Source of the DNA: an uncultured Pseudokineococcus sp.
GTDB lineage: Bacteria; Actinomycetota; Actinomycetes; Actinomycetales; Quadrisphaeraceae
Assembly (NCBI RefSeq): GCF_947499845.1
Contig: NZ_CANMPM010000023.1
Span: 1-37,354 of the forward strand
Length of the DNA: 37,354 bases
Direction: 5' to 3'
The notes under the pieces were generated by a model, which saw only the letters and a program-made list of their open reading frames with translations, was not told the DNA's origin and made no database searches. Positions 30,987 to 37,354 of the stretch are shown piece by piece; the first letter of the stretch is position 1; every line of letters begins with the position of its first letter. A program made the translations under genes and the position numbers.

Positions 30987-32473
30987 GCGTGCTCAGCCTG
31001 GTGATCTTCCTGCCCCTCGTGGCCGCGGTGGTCCTCGCCGTCGCGCGCGGGCTGCCCGACGCCGTCGCCCGCTGGGCGTGGGTCGGCGTCGCGCTCGTCG
31101 AGGTGCTGCTCGTCGGCGTCCTGTGGGCGCGGTACGAGACGCCCGCTGCCGGGACTCTCGCCTTCGACGAGCAGGTGGAGTGGATCCCCGGCCTGGGGGC
31201 GAGCTACCACTTGGGGCTCGACGGGCTCTCGCTGCCGCTCATGGCGCTGACGGCGGTGGTGTTCGCGGCGTGCGCCGTCTACGCGCTGCGGGAGAGCACG
31301 CGCCCGCGCAGTCAGGCGGCGCTGTTCTGCTTCCTGCAGACGACGTGCCTCGGCCTGTTCGCCGCCGCCGACCTCATCGTCTTCTTCCTCTTCTTCGACC
31401 TGTCGATCGTCGGCATGTACTTCGCCATCGCCGGCTGGGGGCACGGGAACGCCCAGAAGTCGGCGCTGCAGTTCTTCCTCTACACGTTCCTCGGGTCGCT
31501 GGGGCTGCTGCTGGGCTTCATCGGCCTGTACGTCGCGTCGGGGACCTTCGACATGGTCGCGCTCGCGGCCGACCCGCCGCTCGTGGGCACCGGCGTCACC
31601 GGAGGGCTCGTGCTCGCGGCGGTGCTCGTGGGCCTGGCGGTGAAGACGCCGACCGTCCCCTTCCACACCTGGCTGCCGCCCGCGCACACCGATGCGCCCG
31701 CCGTCGGGTCGGCGGTGCTCGCCGGGGTGCTGCTGAAGATGGGCACGTACGGGTTCGTGCGGATCGCGATGCCGATGCTCCCCGACGCGTGGCGGTCCTT
31801 CGCGTGGGTGGTCATCGCCGTCGGCGTCGTGTCGGTGGTGTGGGGCGCGCTCGTCGCGCTGGCGCAGACCGACCTCAAGCGGATGGTCGCCTACACGTCG
31901 GTGAACCACATGGGCTACGTCGTCGTCGCGGTCGGTGCCGCGGGCGTCGTCGGGGGCAGCGCCGAGGAGGCGCGGGCGCTCGCGGTGACGGGCGCGGTGA
32001 CGCAGATGGTCAGCCACGGCCTCATCACCGGCGCGCTGTTCCTCCTCGCGGGGGTGCTGCACCGCCGCACCGGTACCTACGAGATGAGCCGCTTCGGCGG
32101 GCTCGCCGGGCGGGCGCCGCGGTACGCGGCGCTGTTCGCCGTCGCAGCGTTCGCCTCGCTGGGGCTGCCGGGCTTCTCGGGGTTCGTCGCGGAGGTGCAG
32201 GTGTTCGCCGGGTCCATCGCCGCGGTGCCGTGGACGGCGGTCGCACTCGTCGGGATCCTGCTGACGGCGGCGCTCTTCCTGCGGGCGCTGCAGCGGCTGC
32301 TGACGGGGGAGCGGGGGCCGGCCTCGGCGGCCTTCGCCGACGTGCGCGGGTCCGAGCTCGTCGCCGTCGCGCCGCTGCTCGTGCTCGCGACGCTCATCGG
32401 GGTGCTGCCGCGGCCGCTGCTCGAGGTCGTCGAGCCGGCGAGCCGGGCGGTCGTCGCCCTCGTGGCGCGCTGA
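30983..32473 (+). CDS. nuoM: NADH-quinone oxidoreductase subunit M (NuoM), antiporter-like
   Basis: 496 residues, about 14 helices. Conserved lysines are Lys221 in VKTPTVPFHTWLPPAHTDAP and Lys252 in LLKMGTYGFVR. The TM5 acidic residue, normally Glu in FEAMLVPMYF-type motifs, is Asp139 (FFDLSIVGMYF), a conservative change. DLKRMVAYTSVNHMGYV and FSGFVAEVQVFAG are typical of NuoM. GTG 30983 overlaps the nuoL stop, and GTG 30989 is an alternative. Confidence 0.92.
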   Translation: MSVLSLVIFLPLVAAVVLAVARGLPDAVARWAWVGVALVEVLLVGVLWARYETPAAGTLAFDEQVEWIPGLGASYHLGLDGLSLPLMALTAVVFAACAVYALRESTRPRSQAALFCFLQTTCLGLFAAADLIVFFLFFDLSIVGMYFAIAGWGHGNAQKSALQFFLYTFLGSLGLLLGFIGLYVASGTFDMVALAADPPLVGTGVTGGLVLAAVLVGLAVKTPTVPFHTWLPPAHTDAPAVGSAVLAGVLLKMGTYGFVRIAMPMLPDAWRSFAWVVIAVGVVSVVWGALVALAQTDLKRMVAYTSVNHMGYVVVAVGAAGVVGGSAEEARALAVTGAVTQMVSHGLITGALFLLAGVLHRRTGTYEMSRFGGLAGRAPRYAALFAVAAFASLGLPGFSGFVAEVQVFAGSIAAVPWTAVALVGILLTAALFLRALQRLLTGERGPASAAFADVRGSELVAVAPLLVLATLIGVLPRPLLEVVEPASRAVVALVAR

Positions 32474-32479
32474 CCGGCC

Positions 32480-33880
32480 GTGGACATGGCCGGGTCGATG
32501 AGCATGGGGTCGGACGTCGTCGCCGTCCTCCCCGAGGTGCTGCTGCTCGTCGGGGCGCTGGTGGCGCTCGTCGGCGGGTCCTTCACCCCCCGCGAGCAGC
32601 AGTGGCGGGTGCGGCTGGTGACCGTCGCGGCGCTGGTGGCGTCGGCGGTCGCGGCGGGGTTCGGGCTGGCGTCGCCGGCGGGGCCGGTGTTCTCGGGGAC
32701 GTACGACGTCGACACAGCGACGGGCGTGGTGCGCCTGGTCGTGGCGTCGTCGACGCTGCTGGTGATCGGGCTGGGCGTGGAGGAGGTGGCGGGGCACCGG
32801 CAGGAGAGCGAGACGTACGCCCTGCTGCTGCTGTCGTCGACGGGCGCGGTGGTGCTCGGCGGGGCGGCGGACCTGCTGGTGCTGGTGGTCGCGTTCCTGC
32901 TGGGGAGCATCCCGCTGTACGCGCTGGTGGGGCAGGCGCGGACGGGCGCGGCCGCCGAGGGCGCGATGAAGACGTACCTGCTGGGGGCACTGCTCGGCAT
33001 CGTGCTGATGGCGGGGGTGACGGTGCTGCTCGGCGTCGGCGGAGGCGAGGCGGGGTACGCGGGCCTGACGGCAGCGCTGGCGGGGGCGCCGGCCGGTGCG
33101 GTGGCCGCGGGCGCGGTGGCGGTGCTGGTCGGGCTGATGTTCAAGGCCGGGGGTGTGCCGGGGCACTTCTGGGTGCCGGACGCCGCGCAGGGCGCGTCGG
33201 TGACGGCGGCGGCGTTCCTCACGACGGTGCCGAAGGTCGGGGCCCTGGTCGCGGTCTTCCGGCTGGTGGAAGCGATGCCGGCGGCGGTGGACGTCCAGCT
33301 CGTCGTCGCGGTGTTGGCGGTGGCGAGCATGACGCTGGGGAACCTGGCGGCATTGGGGCAGACGGCGGTGCGGCGGCTGCTGGGGTGGTCGACGGTCAGC
33401 CAGGTGGGGTACCTGCTGCTGCCGGTGGCCGTGGTGGGGCGCACGGACCTCGCTGAGCCAGCGTTGCTGTTCTACCTGGCGGCGTACGCGGTGACGAACC
33501 TGACGGCGTTCGCGGTGGTCGCGGCGCTTCCGGGGCGGGAGTCGCTGGAGGACTACCGCGGGCTGGGGCGTGCGCACCCGTGCCTGGCGGGGGCGCTGCT
33601 GGTCAGTCTGCTCGGGCTGCTGGGGACGCCGCCGACGTCGGTGTTCTTGGGCAAGCTGCTCGTCGCGACGGCGGCCTGGGACGGCGGGGCGGGGTGGCTG
33701 GCGGTGGTGCTGGTGGTCAACACTGTGGCTAGCCTCGGCTATTACCTGCGTTGGTGCGCTCCCGCGCTTACATTCGCAACGCCGGTAGACCGGTCGCCCA
33801 CAGTGAGGCGGTGGGCTTTCCAGGCAGCGACACTCGGAGGTGTCTCGAGTATCCTGATCTTAATTGTCGTGTCGCGGTGA
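32480..33880 (+). CDS. nuoN: NADH-quinone oxidoreductase subunit N (NuoN), antiporter-like, with foreign 3' end
   Basis: 466 residues (GTG 32480; ATG 32486 possible). NuoN-type segments are GLMFKAGGVPGHFWVPDAAQGAS with Lys222, LTTVPKVGALVAVFRL, and GLLGTPPTSVFLGK. The TM5 glutamate that normally sits five residues before the SLPLYAL-type proline is replaced by Leu140 (VVAFLLGSIPLYAL), so this channel may not pump. From about residue 414 (near 33720) the codons abruptly become AT-richer, with TTG, TTA and AAT-type usage, while the protein still reads as a final NuoN helix. The end of the gene therefore seems to have come with the adjacent low-GC island. Confidence 0.88.
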   Translation: MDMAGSMSMGSDVVAVLPEVLLLVGALVALVGGSFTPREQQWRVRLVTVAALVASAVAAGFGLASPAGPVFSGTYDVDTATGVVRLVVASSTLLVIGLGVEEVAGHRQESETYALLLLSSTGAVVLGGAADLLVLVVAFLLGSIPLYALVGQARTGAAAEGAMKTYLLGALLGIVLMAGVTVLLGVGGGEAGYAGLTAALAGAPAGAVAAGAVAVLVGLMFKAGGVPGHFWVPDAAQGASVTAAAFLTTVPKVGALVAVFRLVEAMPAAVDVQLVVAVLAVASMTLGNLAALGQTAVRRLLGWSTVSQVGYLLLPVAVVGRTDLAEPALLFYLAAYAVTNLTAFAVVAALPGRESLEDYRGLGRAHPCLAGALLVSLLGLLGTPPTSVFLGKLLVATAAWDGGAGWLAVVLVVNTVASLGYYLRWCAPALTFATPVDRSPTVRRWAFQAATLGGVSSILILIVVSR

Positions 33881-33908
33881 CGAAACCAGTCGACTATCGG
33901 CAGTCCAA

Positions 33909-33914
33909 TATGAT
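33909..33914 (+). promoter_or_regulatory. Possible -10 box of the ATPase-HNH operon
   Basis: TATGAT at 33909-33914 resembles the TATAAT -10 consensus and lies 28 nt before ATG 33943. No matching -35 is seen at 17 nt. The box overlaps an alternative start ATG (33910). Confidence 0.35.
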
Positions 33915-33942
33915 CGGCCGCAGACACCAAGGGTGGAACGCG

Positions 33943-35487
33943 ATGAGATTTCTAGTTATCCCAGTTGGCGAGGGCGTTCCAGCTGGCGCTACTGACGTGT
34001 GCCTGTTGCTCACCGACGACTGGAATGACTGGTTCCGCTTCCAGACACAATATTATCTGGTGTACGTCGACATCAAGGGGCGGCAGCATCGCATCGGGCA
34101 GGTAAAAATTGGGGAGCGATCGATGCGCTCGGGCCAGCGCAGGCCCAACTTGCCCAATCAATTTACTGCTTTGTCGCAAGAATTCTTTTCTCTGGGGCAG
34201 GACGAAGATTATTACGAGGAACTGAATAGTCTGGATGGCGAGGGTCTTAGCCGAAGCCAAGTGCTCCTAGACCTGCGAGATTTGGCTTACATTCCTCAAC
34301 TGATTGAGGAAGTTGAGAATGAACCAGTACTGGCTGAATCACTTCTGAGGTCAGTACAGCGACGCACGGTCGAAGGTCAACTTAGGCGGCTGGCAAAGGG
34401 CGGCATACGTCTATCGAATTATTCCTTTCGTTACGAGTTGCCGCCTGCGGCCGAGGCGGAGGGCGCCAAGTTGATATTCTCTGTTAAGGCGGAGTCGCTG
34501 CCCCCAACTAACGTACACGTCATTATTGGTCGAAATGGTGCTGGTAAGACCACTCTGCTGAACGCAATGACGCGATCATTGTTGGGGGTGGGTGACCCCT
34601 GGGCGCAGGGCGCCTTCTCATTCGATGAGCCCGAGAGTCGACACGCATTTTCGCATCTCGTGTCCGTGACCTTCAGTGCCTTCGATCCCTTCTTGCCGAT
34701 CGCTCCCTCGACGGAATCATCGTTGGGATACACTTACATCGGGCTGAAAGAGTCAGGGCCTCCGAGGGCTTCGCTGGAGACGACGGCAGACACTAAATCG
34801 CCCGACGCCCTCGCTGAGGACTTCAAGGATAGTTTGGATACGTGCCGAGGGAATGCTGCGCGGCTTGAGCGATGGCGGAGGGCACTGGAAACCCTGTCGG
34901 GGGATCCGACCATCGACGAAGCGCAGGTCTCGGCTCTAGTCGACGAGACCGGTGGCGCCGAGTCCCTCGATGAAGCCATCGACATCTTCAAGCGGTTAAG
35001 TTCAGGGCATAAGGCCACTCTACTGGCTATAACGAGGTTGGTTGAGTGCGTCGACGAACGCACGTTAATTCTCATGGATGAGCCGGAAGCGCATCTGCAT
35101 CCTCCCCTGTTGTCGGCATTTGTTCGAGCAATCTCCGAATTGTTGTACGACCGCAATGGCGTGGCAATTATGGCTACACATTCGCCTGTAGTGCTACAGG
35201 AGGTGCCCAAAGCTTGCGTCTCCGTCCTTAAGCGCTTCGGTCATTACACGACGGTCGAACGCCCCGAGATCGAGACCTTTGGAGAGAACGTGGGCACCTT
35301 GACGCGCGAAGTCTTTGGATTGGAGGTATCGCAATCCGGATTCCTCAATATGCTCAGCGCCGTGATTTTGCAGTCGTCGCCTTCCTACGAGGAGGTGCTC
35401 AGGCGTTTCGGCGGTTCGCTGGGTGCGGAGGCGCGTGGCCAGGTACAGGCGCTCATCGCCAGCCGCAACGCACTAAGAGATAATTGA
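33943..35487 (+). CDS. ABC/SMC-type AAA ATPase with extra N-terminal domain (PtuA-like)
   Basis: 514 residues. Residues ~1-150 form an uncharacterised domain (DDWNDWFRFQTQYYLVYVD, RIGQVKIGERSM, RRPNLPNQFTALSQEFFSLG, VQRRTVEGQLRRLAKGG). The ATPase then has Walker A GRNGAGKTT (196-204), an ABC-type signature LSSGHK (352-357), Walker B LILMDEPEAHLHPP (Asp379, Glu380) and an H-loop ATHSP (His413). Such RecF/SMC-like ATPases are partners of HNH nucleases in Septu anti-phage systems. ATG 33943 follows AAGGGTGG. The ATG at 33910 is upstream but less well placed. The HNH gene overlaps its stop by one base (TGATG). Confidence 0.88.
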   Translation: MRFLVIPVGEGVPAGATDVCLLLTDDWNDWFRFQTQYYLVYVDIKGRQHRIGQVKIGERSMRSGQRRPNLPNQFTALSQEFFSLGQDEDYYEELNSLDGEGLSRSQVLLDLRDLAYIPQLIEEVENEPVLAESLLRSVQRRTVEGQLRRLAKGGIRLSNYSFRYELPPAAEAEGAKLIFSVKAESLPPTNVHVIIGRNGAGKTTLLNAMTRSLLGVGDPWAQGAFSFDEPESRHAFSHLVSVTFSAFDPFLPIAPSTESSLGYTYIGLKESGPPRASLETTADTKSPDALAEDFKDSLDTCRGNAARLERWRRALETLSGDPTIDEAQVSALVDETGGAESLDEAIDIFKRLSSGHKATLLAITRLVECVDERTLILMDEPEAHLHPPLLSAFVRAISELLYDRNGVAIMATHSPVVLQEVPKACVSVLKRFGHYTTVERPEIETFGENVGTLTREVFGLEVSQSGFLNMLSAVILQSSPSYEEVLRRFGGSLGAEARGQVQALIASRNALRDN

Positions 35488-36347
35488 TGTGGCCTCTTCC
35501 TAAGCCGAGTTTGTCCTCGAGGGACAGCTTCCTCGCCTGTGTTGACGGGGTGAGAGATGACGACTTAAGGGGACGCTACCTCGCTAGCGTCAGTGACGTG
35601 GAAGAGGCCGCCAAACTCTTCGATCAACACGCTGAGCAGGCGCACCTTCACCGACTGGAGCCGAGCGCCTTTTCTGTGGCAGGTGTTCTTGCCCGAGAGA
35701 TGGTCGAGTTGTATGAGGCGGGCATGGTCCGTCGACGAAGCGGCCGGAAAATCTACGAGCGCTTAATGGCTTCGGTGCCTCAGAGTCGCTGCCCCATGTG
35801 TGGACAGAGAGTTGTCTCTACCCTGGATCACGTGCTTCCCAAGTCCCGCTTCCCGGCATTGACCGTGACGCCGTTGAACTTAGTTCCCGTATGCAAGGAC
35901 TGCAATTTTGGCAAGTTGGCGGATATTGCCGAAGGCGAGGACTCCGAAGTGCTGCACCCGTACTTCGGTACCATCGACGAGGTGAGTTGGCTCAAAGCGT
36001 CCGTTGTGCGGGCCGATCCGCTAGCGCTTTCGTACTTCGTCAAGCCTGACGCCGATTGGGACGCCGCTCTCACCGCGCGCGTGGAGCGGCATTTTCGCCA
36101 TTTGGGCTTAGGTAGATTGTATGGTGTGCACGCGGCTAGCGAACTGCAGAACATTCGCCTATCGCTGGTCAATCAGTACGGCGACGGTGGCGCAGACGGC
36201 GCCTCGCGGGTGCGGGAAAATCTGCAGCGGGAAGCCGAGAGTCGCCTCGCCGTCCGGCGAAACAGTTGGGAGGGCGCCCTTTATGAGGCGTTATCAAGTG
36301 ACGCATGGTTCTGCTCGGGCGGATTTGTGGGCATTCTCGAGGCGTAG
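35487..36347 (+). CDS. HNH endonuclease (PtuB-like)
   Basis: 286 residues. The nuclease core is in the middle: a first CxxC (Cys102, Cys105 in RCPMCGQRV), Asp114-His115 in TLDHVLPKSRFP, Asn around 132 (TPLNLVPVC), and a second CxxC-N (Cys136, Cys139, Asn140 in VCKDCNFGK). This is a complete zinc-bound HNH (beta-beta-alpha-metal) site. About 100 residues precede it and 145 follow, longer than a minimal PtuB. Start overlap with the ATPase gene implies a complex. In Septu the ATPase is thought to restrain or license the nuclease until phage infection. The substrate here is unknown. Confidence 0.88.
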   Translation: MWPLPKPSLSSRDSFLACVDGVRDDDLRGRYLASVSDVEEAAKLFDQHAEQAHLHRLEPSAFSVAGVLAREMVELYEAGMVRRRSGRKIYERLMASVPQSRCPMCGQRVVSTLDHVLPKSRFPALTVTPLNLVPVCKDCNFGKLADIAEGEDSEVLHPYFGTIDEVSWLKASVVRADPLALSYFVKPDADWDAALTARVERHFRHLGLGRLYGVHAASELQNIRLSLVNQYGDGGADGASRVRENLQREAESRLAVRRNSWEGALYEALSSDAWFCSGGFVGILEA

Positions 36348-36353
36348 GTGCGC

Positions 36354-36910
36354 CGGTGCCGTGCATCTGCACCGGCAGGGTCCGCGGGCTGTGGGGTATC
36401 AGGGAGGCCTCCAGGGCCGCCGACACCGAGCCCTGCAGCTGGAAGCCGGCGTAGAAGAGGTCGCGGACGAATGCGGCGGAGCCGATGACGGCGCTGCCGA
36501 GGACGTCGCTGTGCCCGCCGACGTACTTGGTGAGGGAGTGCACGACGACGTCGATGCCGCGCTCGAGCGGCTTCTCAAACGTCATTGAGCAGCAGGACGT
36601 GGTCGCCGGCGCGCAGCAGCGTCGACCACACCGCGCTGATGGCGCCCGTACCCGAGAAGCAGCACTGGGCAGCCTCGCCGCGCTCGAGCCCGGCCAGCGC
36701 GCGGGCGAGCACGGCGACCGTGGGGTTGGCGCCGCGGCTGTAGACGAAGTCCTCGTGCTCGGACGCCTGGTGCTCAACGAAGACCGCCATCGACGGCTGC
36801 GCGAACAGGCTCGTCTGGTAGATCGGCGGAGCGACAGCGTCGCGGTGGGGGCCGGGCTCCCACCATCGCCGGAGGCTGATGTGGGTCTCCGGACGAGGAG
36901 GCGCGGGCAC
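36354..36910 (-). pseudogene. Truncated cystathionine gamma-synthase/lyase-like PLP enzyme
   Basis: The first fragment (36910 to about 36578) reads ETHISLRRWWEPGPH, AVAPPIYQTSLFA, DFVYSRGANPTVAVLARALA, CFSGTGAISAVWSTLL and stops after LLLNDV. In another frame, from about 36590, the family resumes at EKPLERGIDVVVHSLTKYVGGHSDV (PLP lysine in SLTKYVGGH), then GFQLQGSVSAALEASL, and ends after LPVQMHG at the island edge. About 95 residues between the pieces and the whole C-terminal ~150 are missing. It cannot make a working enzyme. It may be a casualty of the island's arrival or older decay. Confidence 0.82.
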
Positions 36911-36940
36911 TGAAGGCCAGCGTGCACCGCGTCGCGAGCG

Positions 36941-37032
36941 CGGACTTTGTGGGGCGGCGGCACGCCGTCGCCGCCCGGGCGATGGCGGACTTCGCGGCGC
37001 GACACGCCGTCGTCTGGCCTTCGAAGTCCGCC
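36941..37032. repeat. Degenerate repeat cluster (family E)
   Basis: Two direct units (from 36941 and 36986, 45-bp pitch) read CGGACTT, a short G/C variable part, then CACGCCGTCG. They are followed by an inverted CGAAGTCCGCC ending at 37032, so GGCGGACTTCG (36984-36994) pairs perfectly with 37022-37032. Pieces of the same unit (GAAGGCCAG) also appear at 36912 and, inverted, near 37014. No gene is seen in 36911-37066. Confidence 0.65.
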
Positions 37033-37066
37033 CTGACCGCCCCCAGCGCGCGATGCCGGTCTCTGC

Positions 37067-37285
37067 TCAGGTCGTGCGGCCGAGCGGCGCCAGCACGACC
37101 GACGCCGCGAGGACCGCACCCGCGCCAGCCACCCACCGACGTCCGCGCGGCAGGAGGGCGCACGCGGCGACGGTGGGTACCAGCACCCCAGCGAGGGCAC
37201 CGGTCGCGTAGCCGAGGACGTGCCACCTCTTCGGCCCGGAGTCCCGCGGGACGCCGAAGCCCTGGACCTCGAATACCGGCTCTTC
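37067..37285 (-). pseudogene. C-terminal fragment of a small membrane protein
   Basis: A minus-strand frame ending at TGA 37069-37067 reads YEEPVFEVQGFGVPRDSG, then KRWHVLGYATGALAGVLVPT and RWVAGAGAVLAASVVLAPLG. That is a short cytoplasmic lead and two clear hydrophobic helices. No ATG, GTG or TTG start is found in frame before an in-frame stop at the very right edge of the window. It is therefore either 5'-truncated, frameshifted, or starts at a codon I cannot support. Family not recognised. Confidence 0.4.
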
Positions 37286-37354
37286 ATACCTGCGGTGGGG
37301 GCGGTGACGACACGCCGGTCGTGGGCTGAAGGTGGGTGAGGGTCGAGGTCCTCA

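Larger units (their letters stand above)
33720..36350. mobile_element. Low-GC genomic island carrying an ATPase-HNH pair
   Basis: From about 33720 to 36350 the sequence is plainly AT-richer than everything around it, with balanced third positions and many A/T-ending codons. Both boundaries are sharp: the left is within nuoN, the right is within a few bases of the HNH stop codon, abutting a truncated trans-sulfuration pseudogene. No integrase, transposase, tRNA or flanking direct repeat is visible. I infer acquisition by homologous recombination or replacement rather than an autonomous element. Confidence 0.7.

Noticed and set aside
25470-33880. A complete respiratory complex I operon
   Set aside because: No NuoC, E, F, G or I, no intact NuoB or NuoD, and no 4Fe-4S cysteine motifs anywhere in the cluster.
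33720-36350. Prophage or transposon origin of the low-GC island
   Set aside because: No integrase, transposase, tRNA junction, terminal inverted repeats or flanking direct repeats could be seen.
36169-37287. A full-length PLP enzyme gene on the minus strand at the right end
   Set aside because: Only the part from about 36590 to 36354 in that frame resembles the family. The upstream part is unrelated sequence, and the true N-terminus is in another frame.

Overview
The window is chromosomal DNA of a very GC-rich actinomycete. The evidence is the extreme G/C bias at third codon positions, many GTG starts, stop/start overlaps of the GTGA and ATGA type, a SAM-IV riboswitch (an actinobacterial class), an Rpf-LysM secreted protein and the TAGNNT-type -10 boxes. 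Genus cannot be fixed from the sequence alone.

Layout. 1-3175: SAM-IV riboswitch and metY (methionine/cysteine synthesis), then rsgA (ribosome assembly GTPase). 3500-6012: two minus-strand secreted proteins (Rpf-LysM; ScyD-like). 6350-9167: a membrane protein and a two-gene potassium/proton antiporter of KhtTU type. 9340-10374: aldo/keto reductase. 10574-15611: a minus-strand operon, read as secreted pyroglutamyl-peptidase-like protein, NRAMP-like transporter, pxpA, pxpB, pxpC, which looks like a complete route for harvesting external pyroglutamate (5-oxoproline) and turning it into glutamate. 15856-18449: an RsbQ-type alpha/beta hydrolase coupled to a PAS-GGDEF-EAL protein, a probable sensory unit feeding cyclic di-GMP. 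18480-22789: small regulatory and enzyme genes (DUF4188, TetR with a paired operator, SDR, a pterin-dehydratase/VOC fusion, a frameshifted WYL regulator, a VOC protein). 22827-24178: a CsoR-like box followed by a His-rich membrane protein and a DUF305 lipoprotein, probably copper-related. 24239-25113: ArsR regulator and GNAT enzyme.

25470-33880 is an unusual complex I-like operon: nuoA, a degenerate NuoB/NuoD-like fusion without iron-sulfur ligands, then nuoH, J, K, L, M, N. All seven membrane subunits are present, but no functional B, C, D, E, F, G or I subunit is. It may be an ion-translocating membrane complex with an unknown or borrowed driver.

From about 33720, inside the last codons of nuoN, to about 36350 the base composition drops sharply. 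This island carries an ATPase gene and an HNH nuclease gene that overlap and resemble Septu (PtuA/PtuB) anti-phage systems, with an extra N-terminal domain on the ATPase. On its right side lies a broken trans-sulfuration enzyme gene and a fragment of a small membrane protein.

The least explained structure is in the repeats. Several sequence-unrelated families of 22-24 bp imperfect palindromes occur as short arrays with nearly the same 40-42 bp pitch (1798-1945, 3189-3414, 7326-7429, 9216-9320). One array lies in frame inside the nuoB/D-like gene (26529-26634). Two copies of a 94-bp element with terminal inverted repeats (21160-21253, 25335-25428) form another family.
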